A DNA stretch of 64,000 nt from Botryococcus braunii (lineage: Eukaryota > Chlorophyta > Trebouxiophyceae). The DNA is taken from NCBI GenBank assembly GCA_002005505.1, contig KV908490.1:119658-183657 (forward strand). Direction: 5' to 3'. Shown one piece after another: positions 42,111 to 53,562 of this stretch (its first letter is position 1; each line of letters opens with the position of its first letter). The notes beneath the pieces were generated by a model. The model had not been told where the DNA came from, searched no databases, and saw only the letters and a program-made list of their open reading frames with translations. Both the position numbers and the translations under genes were made by a program.

Positions 42111-42800
42111 TAATATATTCTGAGCTTGGCGTATCCTGCATGGTGGCGGCACGGAGGGTGTCAGACGATGTCCCCCTACTTGTACGTTGTTAAGTAGGCA
42201 GGGACATATACAAGTCAAGGACTGGTTAGCAACTGATTAATAGACACCCGGAGTGCCACTGTAGTTCCAACCAAGTCTTACAATATCTCTCATCTCTCCT
42301 AACGAGGTGACGCAGTTCAAACAAGCCTAACCTGCTCTCACTCAGGTCGTGCTCCTTACTTTGTCCGATGAGCTAAACTCAACTCCATATGTCTAACATG
42401 CTCTAACAATGTTCATCTAGATGATAAACCCAGGAATACAATAAGGATTAAGTCACCTGCATGGTGGCGGCACGGAGGGTGTTAGACGATGTCCCCCTAC
42501 TTGTATGTTGTTAAGTAGGCAGGGACATATACAAGTCAAGGACCGGTTAGCAACTGATTAATAGACACCCGGAGTGCCACTGTAGTTCCAACCAAGTGCC
42601 TTCCTTATCCGTGCTTGCCCCATAAGCCTTCTTTCTGCAAACGTGTCTGTAACTTGCGTTATGATTGTCTATGTTCAAATGCATGTATTGCCTGGCAGAA
42701 CTCGGAGTTCTGCCCCTCCTTCCTAACGGGTATTGTCTTCATCCGGAGACTTGCCATTATTTCTCCTCTGAGGGAAAGGCATAAATATAAGTTAACATAA
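42111..42800 (-). repeat. Copia-D 5' LTR
   Basis: Matches 35674-36376 with scattered differences. Its outer 15-20 bases are replaced by or expanded into CA repeats. Confidence 0.88.
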
Positions 42801-42807
42801 CACACAC

Positions 42808-42902
<95 letters not shown>

Positions 42903-43000
42903 CCCAAGCACATATACAAGCAGCCACGCAACACGACACAACATCCCCAAACAAAACATAGCACACAAGCTTACCCACCACCCAAAGAAGCAGACACACC

Positions 43001-43040
<40 letters not shown>

Positions 43041-43061
43041 GACACACAGACACACACACAC

Positions 43062-43106
<45 letters not shown>

Positions 43107-43131
43107 GACACACACACACACACACACACAT

Positions 43132-43162
<31 letters not shown>

Positions 43163-43235
43163 CACACACAAACACACACATACACACACAAGCACACGCA
43201 CAGCCACACAGCCGAGCCCACATAGAAATACAAAG
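42797..43235 (+). repeat. (CA)n microsatellite between Copia-D and Copia-E
   Basis: 42797-42899 and 43000-43192 are CA repeats with ACAT and AAAG interruptions, separated by about 100 bases of unique sequence. Cys-Val frames are artefacts; no gene is seen. Confidence 0.92.
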
Positions 43236-43965
43236 TGTAAACTTCTGAGCTTGGCGTTTCCTGTATGACCCGGCACGAGGGTGTTTAGTCCGGCGGCACT
43301 CTTGTTGTATGTCGATTAACAAGCAGTGGCGACTGTGAGTGAGGTGACTTGACTGGCAACAGTTGAACGACAAACACCCGAAGTGCTTTTGTAGTCCCAA
43401 TCAAGTCTTACAATGCTTATTGCTCTCTCTCATCACTCAGTAATTCAAACTACTCTATCTACGTAGTTACTGATAGTCTGCATTACCGATGTCCGATGAG
43501 CTAAAACATTAGCACTTTCCTAATACACATTATCTAGACCCTTTCCTAATCCATTGTTCTTGTATGTGTGATGCCATGACAACAGTTTACCTGTATGACC
43601 CGGCACGAGGGTGTTTAGTCCGGCGGCACTCTTGTTGTATGTCGATTAACAAGCAGTGGCGACTGTGAGTGAGGTGACTTGACTGGCAACAGTTGAACGA
43701 CAAACACCCGAAGTGCTTTTGTAGTCCCAATCAAGTGCCTCATCCCTTCGAGCCAGCAACATATAACCTTTCGAGCAAACCGTGTCTGATTACCTCATTC
43801 TCCCTAATCAACGTAAATTTGGTCTAGATTGGTTCTGGCAGAACTCCAAGGTTCTGCCACCTATTACTCATTCTAATGAATGTTCCCGCTGGTTAATTCG
43901 AGCTGATCTGGCCACTATTACTCTTCTGAGGGAAAGGCACCAAATGTTCTTTCACTATTATAACA
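43236..43965 (-). repeat. Copia-E 3' LTR
   Basis: 730 bp, with a few differences from the visible part of the 5' LTR. The predicted intron (minus) is 43261-43590, with donor CAG|GTAAAC and acceptor CATACAG|G. TTATATG lies about 30 bases before the first repeat. Confidence 0.92.
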
Positions 43966-43983
43966 CTTCCCCTTGCCTTTTCC

Positions 43984-46540
43984 TCACAAAAACTTGGCCA
44001 AACCCAGAGCCTCACGATGTCCCTGAAAAATCTGCCTTGCTAAAGGCTTGGTGAAGATGTCAGCTACATTCCTGGCTGAGGGAACATATCTCACATCAAC
44101 TTGACCCAATGCAATAGCTTCGCGCGCAAAAAGGAAACTGATTGCAATATGCTTAGTGTGCTTTGAGAACACTGGATTTCTGAGATGATTGATACATCCC
44201 TGATTATCACAGTGAATCTTGAATGTCCACGGGGAAATACCAATTTCCTCGTGGAATCCCTTCACCCAATTAGCCTCCTTGACAGCTGCACTCGCTGCCA
44301 TGAACTCAGCTTCTACAGTGGAGGTGGCCACTGCAGACTGCTTCTTGCTTCCCCAAACTACAGCCCCCCCAAACACGCGGATGACGTAACCTGTAGTGGA
44401 GAAGCGATGATCTTGAGTCACCACCATAATCAGCATCGACAAAACCCTCTAACTATGTATCCTTCCCTCCAAGAATCAGAGCCAGCTCTCTCGTTCCCTT
44501 AAGATATTTCAGCACCCTGATGGCTTCATTCCAGTGTGCTGTGGTAGGATTAATCCTATAACGAGAGAGTACCCCCACAGCTTGAGCTATATCAGGCCTG
44601 GTGGTATTGGCAATATACAATAGAGATCCAACCAGCTCACAGTATCTGTGTCCTGGAGGCAAAATGCTCCCAGCACCAATACTGTCACTGTTGTCTTTAG
44701 ACATAGGCCCATGGGTGGCTACAAAATCTTTAGTCATTGGGGTGTCAGGCCCCAAAGACTCCAGATCCAGCCCAAATTTCTCGACCAGTGCATCAATCTT
44801 AGGGATACAGCTCAACGAAATGAGGCCTTTATCCCTGTCTCTCATCACTTGGCAGCCCAAGAAATCCTTCACCTCTCCCAAATCATGAATGGTGAATTCT
44901 TGCTTGAGCAACCCCTTCACTCTCTCAATCTCTCCCATGCCCTTGGAAACTATCAGCAGATCATCAACATATATTAACACAAAAGACTTTCCTCCATCTA
45001 CTGAGCACTTCACATAGACACCAGCATCACTCTTACCGACCTCATATCCCATGGTATGCAGCTTCTCATTCAGGGTCTTATGCCATGCCCTGGGTGCTTG
45101 CTTCAGCCCATACAAAGCCTTCTTCAAGCGACACACAGTGTTACCATCCCCATTCTCAAACCCAGGAGGTTGTGTGACATACACCTCCTCTTCCAATTCA
45201 CCATTCAAGAATGCTGTCTTGACATCCACTTGGTGGATCTCAAGACCCTCTTGTGCAGCCATTGAAAGTAATGCTCTCCTAGTTGGTGCAAATACCTCCA
45301 TGACATCTACACCAAGGATTTGCCTACATCCCTGAGCTACCAACCTTGCCTTGAACCTTACCACATTACCATGAGCATCCATTTTCACTGAGAAAATCCA
45401 GTGAACTGGAATCACTTTATGACCACGAGGCCTGGGGACATACTCCATCACCTCGTGGGCATCCAACGAATTCTGCTCTTCCTGCATGGCAGCCTTCCAG
45501 TATTCCCACTGGGGAGACTGCTGTGCCTCTCTCAAGCTTGAGGGCACGCTTATCTTGCTGAAACGCACTCCAGTATGCTTCCCCTTTTCTCCCTGGCTCT
45601 CAGCAGTGCTGTTCTCATTCTCTCTCTCACCCACTACTCTTCCACTGACTGTCGCCGTACTGCACGTTGGAACGGCCTGAGCAGTTTCAGATTTCCTTCT
45701 CTGCTCTCTCTCTCTCTCTTTGACTCGCAGTTTGCCTTTTCAAGCTTACTGCTCCGCACGCTTACATCATTCTCCCAGACACAGGTACCTCTCGGAAAGC
45801 TCTTGTAGTCTGGGGTTGTCACACATTGTCTAAGCTTCCGATTCACCTCCTCATTCGCACTCTCACATGTCTGGCGAGTAGCAGTCTCGTCAGTTCCCTC
45901 ACAAGCAGTCTGAGCACCCAGCAGGATTTGTGTGGCTGCTCCTTCTGTGCACTGAGCTAGTGCCTCTCTCTCTCTCTCTCTCTGTCTTCCACCCACTACA
46001 CATGTGCGCTGGGACGCTGGCCCAGCTGCGCGCTCACAAGCATTGCCCCCATTTGTGTGGCTGGCACCACATTGTATCTGGGCTTCATGGAATTGGACTG
46101 TGCAGCTCATCTCACATGATGCATCTCCAACATCACTCTCAGGCACTGTACAGGGCCCACCCAAACAACTCAGCTCGCTTGGACCATCTTCAGTCTGATC
46201 AGAGACTGTCCCCCTCTCATCGCTCACATGTGATGCAGGTCTCTCGTGATTCTGACCTCTTTCCTGCACTTCCCCTGGTCCCTGTGACTCAGTGTCACAT
46301 TCTGTCAGCCCCACTCGCTCACAGCTCTCACCCTTCTCCTGTGCCAGCAGGAGCTCGCGAGCAGCAGTTCGATGCTCGTAGCGTTGCGATCTTGTCACTC
46401 CCTCCGGAGGCTGGCCTTCGTTGTCAGGCCGCGGGTCTCGGAGGGACTGCTGTGCTCGCTCCAAAAACTGTTGATGTCCTCCACCGTCGGGATTCCCTCT
46501 TGCCATTCGACGGAGTGTCTCCATCATGCCGGACAGATCC
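43984..46540 (-). pseudogene. Copia-E linker, reverse transcriptase and RNase H
   Basis: Linker with FPRGTCVWENDV, then RT with YVDDLLIVSK intact but a five-residue loss after VFAPT. A stop follows GGKDT (about 44453), and a single-base insertion in DADYGGD (about 44420) shifts RNase H. The rest of RNase H (VEAEFMAAS, DNQGCINHLRNP) is readable. At 46541 the frame is cut by Copia-F. Confidence 0.92.
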
Positions 46541-46545
46541 AGATC

Positions 46546-47239
46546 TGTGAAAGGTTATGGGCAATCGGCTTTCCCTGTACAAAGCAGACAGGTCGTCAAT
46601 AGACGAAGTTACTCCAGCTACAGTCCGTACGACTGTCTGCTGAGTGCCACACACAACTGTCGGACAAGACTAGCATCTGGTGATGCCCAGCATCTTTCAC
46701 AACCAGTTCCGTTACATCATTATCTTGTACACAAGCACCGATCAAGCAATCACTAGATAAGGCTCTAGACGGCTACGTTCAAGTACATGCCTATACTCCC
46801 TGAAGTCACTGTCCCTTATCTGTTTGAGTGACTACAGGGTACACTAAGCTTGTTCACTCTCACAATAGCAACAATGATACAACACACACTGCCGCACCGT
46901 ACCTGTACAAAGCAGACAGGTCGTCAATAGACGAAGTTACTCCAGCTACAGTCCGTACGACTGTCTGCTGAGTGCCACACACAACTGTCGGACAAGACTA
47001 GCATCTGGTGATGCCCAGCATCTTTCACAACCAGTTGGTATTCACTCCGGTGGGGCAGCCTTAAGAGTTCATCCGACAAACGTGTGATCTAGATAGGATT
47101 GTACCTTATGTTCGAAAACGTCCAGAATCTGCCGTGTCTCAAGGTACCTTATGTTCTCAATGGACCCATATCCTAATAGTGCACACATGAAGATCACTTA
47201 AAGCACAAGGCATTCAATAATAATGTTCAGAACTCAACA
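46546..47239 (-). repeat. Copia-F 3' LTR
   Basis: Direct repeat of 135 bp at 46574-46708 and 46902-47036. On the minus strand, donor CAG|GTACGG at 46902 and TTGAC 21 bases before TTTGTACAG|G at 46575. Confidence 0.93.
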
Positions 47240-47259
47240 CTTCCCCTTGCCTGCATGCT

Positions 47260-50200
47260 TTAAGTGTATCTTCTCAAACCTAGTGAATCACGATGACCAA
47301 CAAACACGGGCTTGGCAAGTGGCTTGGTCATAATGTCAGCCACATTGCGTGCAGATTCCACATAGAGGATATCTACCTGCCCAAGTGCCATAGCTTCCCT
47401 AGCGTAGTGGAAGCTTACTGCAACGTGCTTTGTGAATTTGGAATACAGGGGGTTCCGTAAATTAGAAATGCATCCTTGGTTGTCACAGAAAATTTTGACC
47501 CTCCAAGGTGCAGCCCCTATCTCTTCCAAGAAGCCCCTTAGCCAGTTGGCTTCCTTCACAATATGGCCAGCTGCCATAAACTCAGCTTGCACAGTTGAGG
47601 TAGCAACTGAGCTCTGCTTCTTGCTTCCCCAAACCACGGCACTACCATAGACTGATAGAACATAGCCAGTGGTGGAATACCTGTGGTCCAGGTCCCCAGC
47701 ATAGTCGGCATCAACATAGCCTTCTAGCTCAGGGCCCTTTCCACCCAGAGTAAGAGCTAACTCTCTGGTATCTCTCAAGTACTTCAGCACTCGAATGGCC
47801 TCATTCCAGTGTGAGGTAGTGGGTGTCATTCTATACCTTGACAACACTCCAACAGCCTGAGAAATGTCAGGCCGGGTCGTATTGGCTATGTACAGTAACG
47901 ATCCAATTAACTCGCAGTATCGATGACCAGGTGGCAGAGGGGTACCAGCCCCATGTGACATACCATCTGAGGACTCGGGTCTGCTGCTAGCCACGAAGTC
48001 CTTGGACATGGGGGTATCAACCCCACGTCCATCATCAGCAACGCCAAACTTCTCCACAAGAGCATCAATCTTGGGAGTGCAACTCATGGAAATAGTGCCC
48101 TGAACTCTATTGCGTAGGACCTGACACCCCAGGAAATCATTCACCTCTCCCAAATCATGGATGGTGAAGTCCTTCTTCAATAACTCTTTCCCCCACTCAA
48201 TCTCTGCAACCACTCTGGCAACTATGAGAAGATCATCGACATAAACAAGAATAAACGACAGATTACCATCAGGGGCCCTCCTGATGTATACCCCAGCGTC
48301 GCTCTTGCACACACTATACCCCATCACGCTCAACTTGTCGCTCAAGGTCTTGTGCCAAGCCCGTGGGGCTTGCTTAAGACCGTAGAGTGCCTTCCTGAGC
48401 TTGCACACAACTCTCGTGTTGCCATTCTCAAATCCTGGTGGTTGGGTCACATAGACCTCTTCCTCCAACTCCCCATTGAGAAAAGCTGTCTTGATATCCA
48501 CTTGGTGGATCTCAAGATTTTGTGTGGCAGCCACTGCCAGCACAGCTCTCCTAGCACCATAGCTGCTGGTAGGTGCAAAAACCTCACCAACATCTATACC
48601 AGGAATCTGTCTGCAACCCTGGGCAACCAATCTTGCTTTAAACCGAGTGACATTCCCATGTGCATCGTTTTTTGTAGAAAAAATCCAATGAACAGGGATA
48701 ACTTTCTGCCCATGGGGTCTTTCCACATACTGCATAACCTCATGGGTGTCTAAAGACTCCATCTCCTCTTGCATTGCCTGCTGCCAAAACTCCCACTGAG
48801 GTGAGCGCTGGGCTTCCCTCAAGTTTGAGGGCACGTGAACTTTTCCCAACGTGACAGAAGGTACACTCTGTACCTTATGCTGTGGTGCAGCAGGGCTGTC
48901 AGCCTTACTGATGCTGTTCCCTTCTCTCTCTCTCTCTCCCTGGTTGCCAGAATAAGGTACATTATGTACCTTATGCTGGGACTGGGCAGTACTGCCGGGA
49001 TTATCTGATTCCTTCTCAAGTCTCTCTCTCTCTCCTTGACTACTGGACTCATGTGCAGCACCCTTACATTCTCGCACCTTCCGCAATGCAGAGGGGAGCA
49101 GCAGCTCTCTCTCTCTCCTGGACTCACACTTGGGCACACTACCCAGACTTGCCTGAGCTGCGCCTACAATGTCAGCCTGCACACCATAAGCATGACTAGC
49201 CAGTGACTGGGATTGGGCACCAGCTTCCCCTACTGCTGGCATGTCTAACCCACTGCTCTCATCTCTTACATCTGCACCGAACATAGCCTCGACTGTCTCA
49301 ACCTGCCCCTGCATATCAGGGAGACCAACCATGTTTGGCTCACTCACAATTGCCTGACCTGGGTCAGGGGCATGCAATGGGATGTCAGAATGCTCTCTCC
49401 TAGCCACGCGCTGTACATAACGCTGCTCCCTTGTAAGGGTGGTCCCTGGAGGAAGGGGAATTTGTGACTTCCCCTGCATTCGCAACCCCTCTTGTACCTT
49501 CTGCATTTTTTCTACCTGGGATTGAGTTTCTACACCCCCCCTGGCCAGATTCTGCATATGCTCAAGCACCGACCACGAGTGCTGAGATGGTTCTGGGGTC
49601 CCAACAGTAGAATCCAGGCTGGTGGGGTTTCCTTGGTCATGTGCTGCTGTGGTCCCGTCTCCAGACTGATCCCCAGCACAAAGTCCAGAGGTCCCAGGAG
49701 CCCCAGTGGAAAGCGTCTCCACTCCATGGTCATCCTCCTCATCCCAGAACGTGGGTGGAGCAGCAGAGGGAATTGCTTGAGGCGTTGCCAGATTCTCACT
49801 GCCAAGGGGGGGTGATATCCTAGAATCATAGACAGACCCAGGCTGGACCTTTGATAGACCCACTCTCTCAGCCCCCCTCAAGTGCTCGATAAAGCTGACG
49901 TCTCTACTCTCCTTCCACACTCCATTCCCCACGTACACACGATACGCTTTAGACTGGGGACAATAACCAGTAAACATCCCAGGGATGGTCTTGGGCCCAA
50001 AAACAGACCTTTGGCCACTGGGAATGTGCACATGGGCTACACAGCCAAACGTGCGCAGCACAGACACATCAGGTTTGACACCAAAGAATAATTCCATGGG
50101 GGTCAGGGACCTGCCTGAAGTAGGACCCACATTGTAGAGGAGGGTAGCTGTCTCAAGCGCCTCCTTCCAAAGGGAGGGGTCTGCTGCAGCATGGACCAAC

Positions 50201-52473
50201 AGAGTCCTTGTTCGCTCCTTCAGGGTCCTATTCATCCTCTCCGCCACCCCATTCTGCTGAGGCGTGTAGGGCGCTGAGGACTCCATCTTAGTGCCCTGCT
50301 GAGCACAAAACTCTTTGAATTGCTGGTTCAGGAACTCTGAACCCCTGTCAGTCCTCACACACTTCACAACCGTGCCTCGTTGGGTCTGCCAAAAACGGAG
50401 CAGGTCTATCACAGCCTTTGGGATGCAATCCTTTGACTTCACAGGCAGGGAGGCAACTTGGTGTGAACTTTCATCCACTACAGTGACCCAATATCGTTCA
50501 CCTGTGATGGCAGGAGGTGATATGGGACCCACAGTATCCACATGGACTCTATCGAGTGGGTGATGTGCAGGCCTGGAAGATACAGGGAAAGGAGGTCTGG
50601 AGTGTTTCCCTTGTATACACGATTCACAGTGCTTGGGGCACTCAGAGCAGGGAGCAAGGGAGATATTGATTCCTGTAACCAAATCTTCCTTGGAGAACCT
50701 CTGCATGCTGCTGGCACCAGGATGACCTAACCTAGCATGCCACAGAGATCTCTCGCTACACACGTGTCCTTTCCTAAGATGAGACGCCTCAGCCATGTGA
50801 TCAATATGTCTGCAGCCAACTTGCTGCCCTCTGACAGGACTAACAAACTCCAAAAAAAACAGACCTCGTGCGCGGGTGATATCTCCACACCACCCTTCAG
50901 GTCCCTTCATGGCTGTGTAACCACCTGCAGTGTCAGTCAGGAAAGATGCTCCATCCTGAATTGCACCAGTGACTGAAATGAGGTTGGTATGCGCAGAAGG
51001 AACACACTGCACATTGTGCAGCCAGAATACTTCGTGCCTTGCATTCACAAGGCATACAGACCCAGATGCAATGATTCCTCCCTTGGCGTCTGAGGTTGCC
51101 AAGTGCAGAGGAAGAGGCTGTCTATGCATAACTGGATTATGGAGCAATGAGAGATCATTGACTATATGCACAGAGGCACCACTATCTATTAACCAAGATG
51201 TGCTGCTAACTCCATGCGAAGTTGGGGCAAGCACATTGAGAGAGATAAACATCGCCTCACCAGAAGGAGGGGGTGGAGGTGGTAAATGCCACCCCGGAAA
51301 CGTGTGTTGACTTGTTGGATAGTTATATGCTGAAGGAGGTCCAGGGCTGGAAGCGGATGAAGGCGGGCCACCCCGGCCAGATCCATGGTCCCACCAGGCT
51401 TGAGGAGACGACTGTGGGCCTCCCTGGCCCCAGTAAGCTGCAGGCCCAACGCTTGCCGCTTGCATGTTTTGATGCAGAGCCTGCAGCTGCCTGAGCGGTC
51501 CGCAGTCAGTCATGAAGTGGCCCTTTGCCTTGCAGAAGTGGCATGTAAGCTCCTCTCTGGGCCTTCTTGCCCTGCCAGGTCCACGCCCCCTGCCACCAAA
51601 AGTAGTTGCAGAGGGGCCAGCGGGAGGCTGTTCGTTTGCTGGTAGTGCTGCTCCAACTCCCGGTACTGCTCCCACTCCTGGTGCAGCTCCAGCGCTTGAT
51701 GACGCTCCAGCTACCCCCCCAGAGGGACCAGCCACTGCTGCAGCTGCCATGGCCTGAGGTGTTCCCTCTGCAGGTGGGTCCTTGTACCCACGGCTGGCTG
51801 CGGCGCGCAGGATTCTTTGAATCAGCTCCAATGGCGGCTTGTCGGTTGCCATAACCTCCAGGGACTCGAGCCTCAGCACAGGAGGGAGGCCCTTCACCAT
51901 CAGCTCCCCAACATTGTGGTCCAAGAGGATGAACGCGTTGTTTCTGAGACTTGTAGCCAGATCCATCATTCTGTAGAGGTAGACCTTGAGTGTCTCCCCT
52001 GTCTTGATGCCCTGCTCCATTTCCTTGTACCACTCAAGGTTGATGTCTTGGTTGCTCCCTCCAGTGTGACTGTTCTTCACCCACGCGATGAAGTCGAACG
52101 CTGCTTTGTGGCATGAGATCTGAGAATGCCAGATGACTGGAACTGACTGGATCAGCCACTGCTTGATGGCTGAGTTCTCCACCGACCCTGGCATTGGCCT
52201 CTCCAAAGCCGCTCTGACCCCCTTGGTGTTTGCGCACGCCTCCAAATTTTCATACCAAAATTCAAAATTGCGCCCTCCATCATCAAGCATGACAGTCATC
52301 TTTGGATTAGAGGTATTGGGGATGTAGGCTGCCTTGTCAATCTCCACCTTTGGTTCTGCAGTGGCTGATTGTGTCCCGGTCATAGACTGCCCTGGAGTGG
52401 CCCCACTGACTTCTCCAGGTTGAGACATTGCTGTTTCACTGCTACTTTCCTTTTCTTTGCCCCTTTTTGTCAT
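47260..52473 (-). CDS. Copia-F gag-pol polyprotein, intact (1737 aa)
   Basis: A single unbroken frame. Gag differs strongly from the other families. The CCHC knuckle is CHFCKAKGHFMTDC at about residue 306. Protease is WLIDSGASVHIV at about 424. Integrase has DRVHVDT at about 638, RTDRGSEFLN and PQQNGVAERMN at about 740; all three catalytic residues are present. RT has FKARLVAQG, FAPTSSYGARR and YVDDLLIV at about 1414; RNase H has DADYAGD at about 1590, VQAEFMAAG and DNQGCISNLRNP. The linker holds repeats of HKVHNVP/HKVQSVP. The start is at 52473; the leader to the primer site is about 376 bases. Confidence 0.96.
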   Translation of the reverse strand: MTKRGKEKESSSETAMSQPGEVSGATPGQSMTGTQSATAEPKVEIDKAAYIPNTSNPKMTVMLDDGGRNFEFWYENLEACANTKGVRAALERPMPGSVENSAIKQWLIQSVPVIWHSQISCHKAAFDFIAWVKNSHTGGSNQDINLEWYKEMEQGIKTGETLKVYLYRMMDLATSLRNNAFILLDHNVGELMVKGLPPVLRLESLEVMATDKPPLELIQRILRAAASRGYKDPPAEGTPQAMAAAAVAGPSGGVAGASSSAGAAPGVGAVPGVGAALPANEQPPAGPSATTFGGRGRGPGRARRPREELTCHFCKAKGHFMTDCGPLRQLQALHQNMQAASVGPAAYWGQGGPQSSPQAWWDHGSGRGGPPSSASSPGPPSAYNYPTSQHTFPGWHLPPPPPPSGEAMFISLNVLAPTSHGVSSTSWLIDSGASVHIVNDLSLLHNPVMHRQPLPLHLATSDAKGGIIASGSVCLVNARHEVFWLHNVQCVPSAHTNLISVTGAIQDGASFLTDTAGGYTAMKGPEGWCGDITRARGLFFLEFVSPVRGQQVGCRHIDHMAEASHLRKGHVCSERSLWHARLGHPGASSMQRFSKEDLVTGINISLAPCSECPKHCESCIQGKHSRPPFPVSSRPAHHPLDRVHVDTVGPISPPAITGERYWVTVVDESSHQVASLPVKSKDCIPKAVIDLLRFWQTQRGTVVKCVRTDRGSEFLNQQFKEFCAQQGTKMESSAPYTPQQNGVAERMNRTLKERTRTLLVHAAADPSLWKEALETATLLYNVGPTSGRSLTPMELFFGVKPDVSVLRTFGCVAHVHIPSGQRSVFGPKTIPGMFTGYCPQSKAYRVYVGNGVWKESRDVSFIEHLRGAERVGLSKVQPGSVYDSRISPPLGSENLATPQAIPSAAPPTFWDEEDDHGVETLSTGAPGTSGLCAGDQSGDGTTAAHDQGNPTSLDSTVGTPEPSQHSWSVLEHMQNLARGGVETQSQVEKMQKVQEGLRMQGKSQIPLPPGTTLTREQRYVQRVARREHSDIPLHAPDPGQAIVSEPNMVGLPDMQGQVETVEAMFGADVRDESSGLDMPAVGEAGAQSQSLASHAYGVQADIVGAAQASLGSVPKCESRRERELLLPSALRKVRECKGAAHESSSQGERERLEKESDNPGSTAQSQHKVHNVPYSGNQGEREREGNSISKADSPAAPQHKVQSVPSVTLGKVHVPSNLREAQRSPQWEFWQQAMQEEMESLDTHEVMQYVERPHGQKVIPVHWIFSTKNDAHGNVTRFKARLVAQGCRQIPGIDVGEVFAPTSSYGARRAVLAVAATQNLEIHQVDIKTAFLNGELEEEVYVTQPPGFENGNTRVVCKLRKALYGLKQAPRAWHKTLSDKLSVMGYSVCKSDAGVYIRRAPDGNLSFILVYVDDLLIVARVVAEIEWGKELLKKDFTIHDLGEVNDFLGCQVLRNRVQGTISMSCTPKIDALVEKFGVADDGRGVDTPMSKDFVASSRPESSDGMSHGAGTPLPPGHRYCELIGSLLYIANTTRPDISQAVGVLSRYRMTPTTSHWNEAIRVLKYLRDTRELALTLGGKGPELEGYVDADYAGDLDHRYSTTGYVLSVYGSAVVWGSKKQSSVATSTVQAEFMAAGHIVKEANWLRGFLEEIGAAPWRVKIFCDNQGCISNLRNPLYSKFTKHVAVSFHYAREAMALGQVDILYVESARNVADIMTKPLAKPVFVGHRDSLGLRRYT

Positions 52474-52849
52474 ACTATTGTCACTTCACCAGCCAAACTT
52501 ACTCATAAACTTCTGGAATGCAGCAATACCCTACAATTCCCTCCATGTCATGGAAATTTACCAGCCAGTCTTGCACAGTAGTAGCAGATATGTTCCCCTC
52601 AGAAGTTTGCGCCGGAGTCCGGCCCGACTCACTCAGTGCTTCTAGACAACGTCTATGAATGATAAAGCACAGCTAAAACTTCAATTATGAATTTCCCAGA
52701 AAGGTAAACTGTGAGTAAGATAATGGTCCTGGTGCACTCGAGTTCCCTTGCGCCGCTGCGCCATGCTCGAGCTCCTTTGTTGACGCTTACGTCTGACCCA
52801 TCCGTAGACGACCTTCACTCCTGCTTTTACTTGGCTCACCTGGAAGGGC
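52474..52849 (-). other. Copia-F untranslated leader
   Basis: 376 bases between primer-binding site and gag. No leader ORF comparable to that of Copia-A, B, D, E and G is present; no feature was recognised. Confidence 0.7.
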
Positions 52850-52863
52850 GTGGGCCCATAACC
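52850..52863 (-). promoter_or_regulatory. Copia-F primer-binding site with facing LTR complement
   Basis: Minus-strand GGTTATGGGCCCAC. The LTR end just before it reads GCCCATAACC then 7 bases, so a 10-bp stem with a 7-base loop can form over the primer site. Confidence 0.88.
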
Positions 52864-53557
52864 TGTGAAAGGTTATGGGCAATCGGCTTTCCCTGTACAA
52901 AGCAGACAGGTCGTCAATAGACGAAGTTACTCCAGCTACAGTCCGTACGACTGTCTGCTGAGTGCCACACACAACTGTCGGACAAGACTAGCATCTGGTG
53001 ATGCCCAGCATCTTTCACAACCAGTTCCGTTACATCATTATCTTGTACACAAGCACCGATCAAGCAATCACTAGATAAGGCTCTAGACGGCTACGTTCAA
53101 GTACATGCCTATACTCCCTGAAGTCACTGTCCCTTATCTGTTTGAGTGACTACAGGGTACACTAAGCTTGTTCACTCTCACAATAGCAACAATGATACAA
53201 CACACACTGCCGCACCGTACCTGTACAAAGCAGACAGGTCGTCAATAGACGAAGTTACTCCAGCTACAGTCCGTACCACTGTCTGCTGAGTGCCACACAC
53301 AACTGTCGGACAAGACTAGCATCTGGTGATGCCCAGCATCTTTCACAACCAGTTGGTATTCACTCCGGTGGGGCAGCCTTAAGAGTTCATCCGACAAACG
53401 TGTGATCTAGATAGGATTGTACCTTATGTTCGAAAACGTCCAGAATCTGCCGTGTCTCAAGGTACCTTATGTTCTCAATGGACCCATATCCTAATAGTGC
53501 ACACATGAAGATCACTTAAAGCACAAGGCATTCAATAATAATGTTCAGAACTCAACA
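52864..53557 (-). repeat. Copia-F 5' LTR
   Basis: Same length as 46546-47239; one base differs by eye (G/C in CCGTACGACT). It carries the same internal direct repeat. Confidence 0.93.
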
Positions 53558-53562
53558 AGATC

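Larger units (their letters stand above)
35674..42800 (-). mobile_element. Copia-D, decayed Ty1/copia retrotransposon
   Basis: LTRs 35674-36376 and 42111 to about 42800, primer-binding site 42097-42110, a divergent leader ORF, broken gag-pol, and polypurine tract 36377-36389. It lies in a (CA)n tract on both sides, so a duplication cannot be read. The right LTR end has merged with the CA repeats. It contains a foreign insertion at 39631-39929. Confidence 0.92.
46546..53557 (-). mobile_element. Copia-F, complete Ty1/copia retrotransposon
   Basis: 7.0 kb. LTRs 46546-47239 and 52864-53557, each 694 bp, with one difference seen; perfect duplication AGATC (46541-46545, 53558-53562). Primer-binding site 52850-52863, polypurine tract 47240-47252, one intact gag-pol frame. 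It lacks the leader ORF of the other families. It is the best candidate here for a recently active, autonomous element. Confidence 0.96.

Noticed and set aside
42757..43400. Cys-Val-rich open frames (also 20169-20411, 35513-35704)
   Set aside because: Translations of (CA)n/(GT)n repeats.
43485..43510. GTCCGATGAGCTAAA motif in A/E and D LTRs considered as a hammerhead ribozyme core
   Set aside because: It is on the antisense strand, lacks the CUGAUGA sequence, stem II and a GAAA partner; probably only a conserved intron motif.
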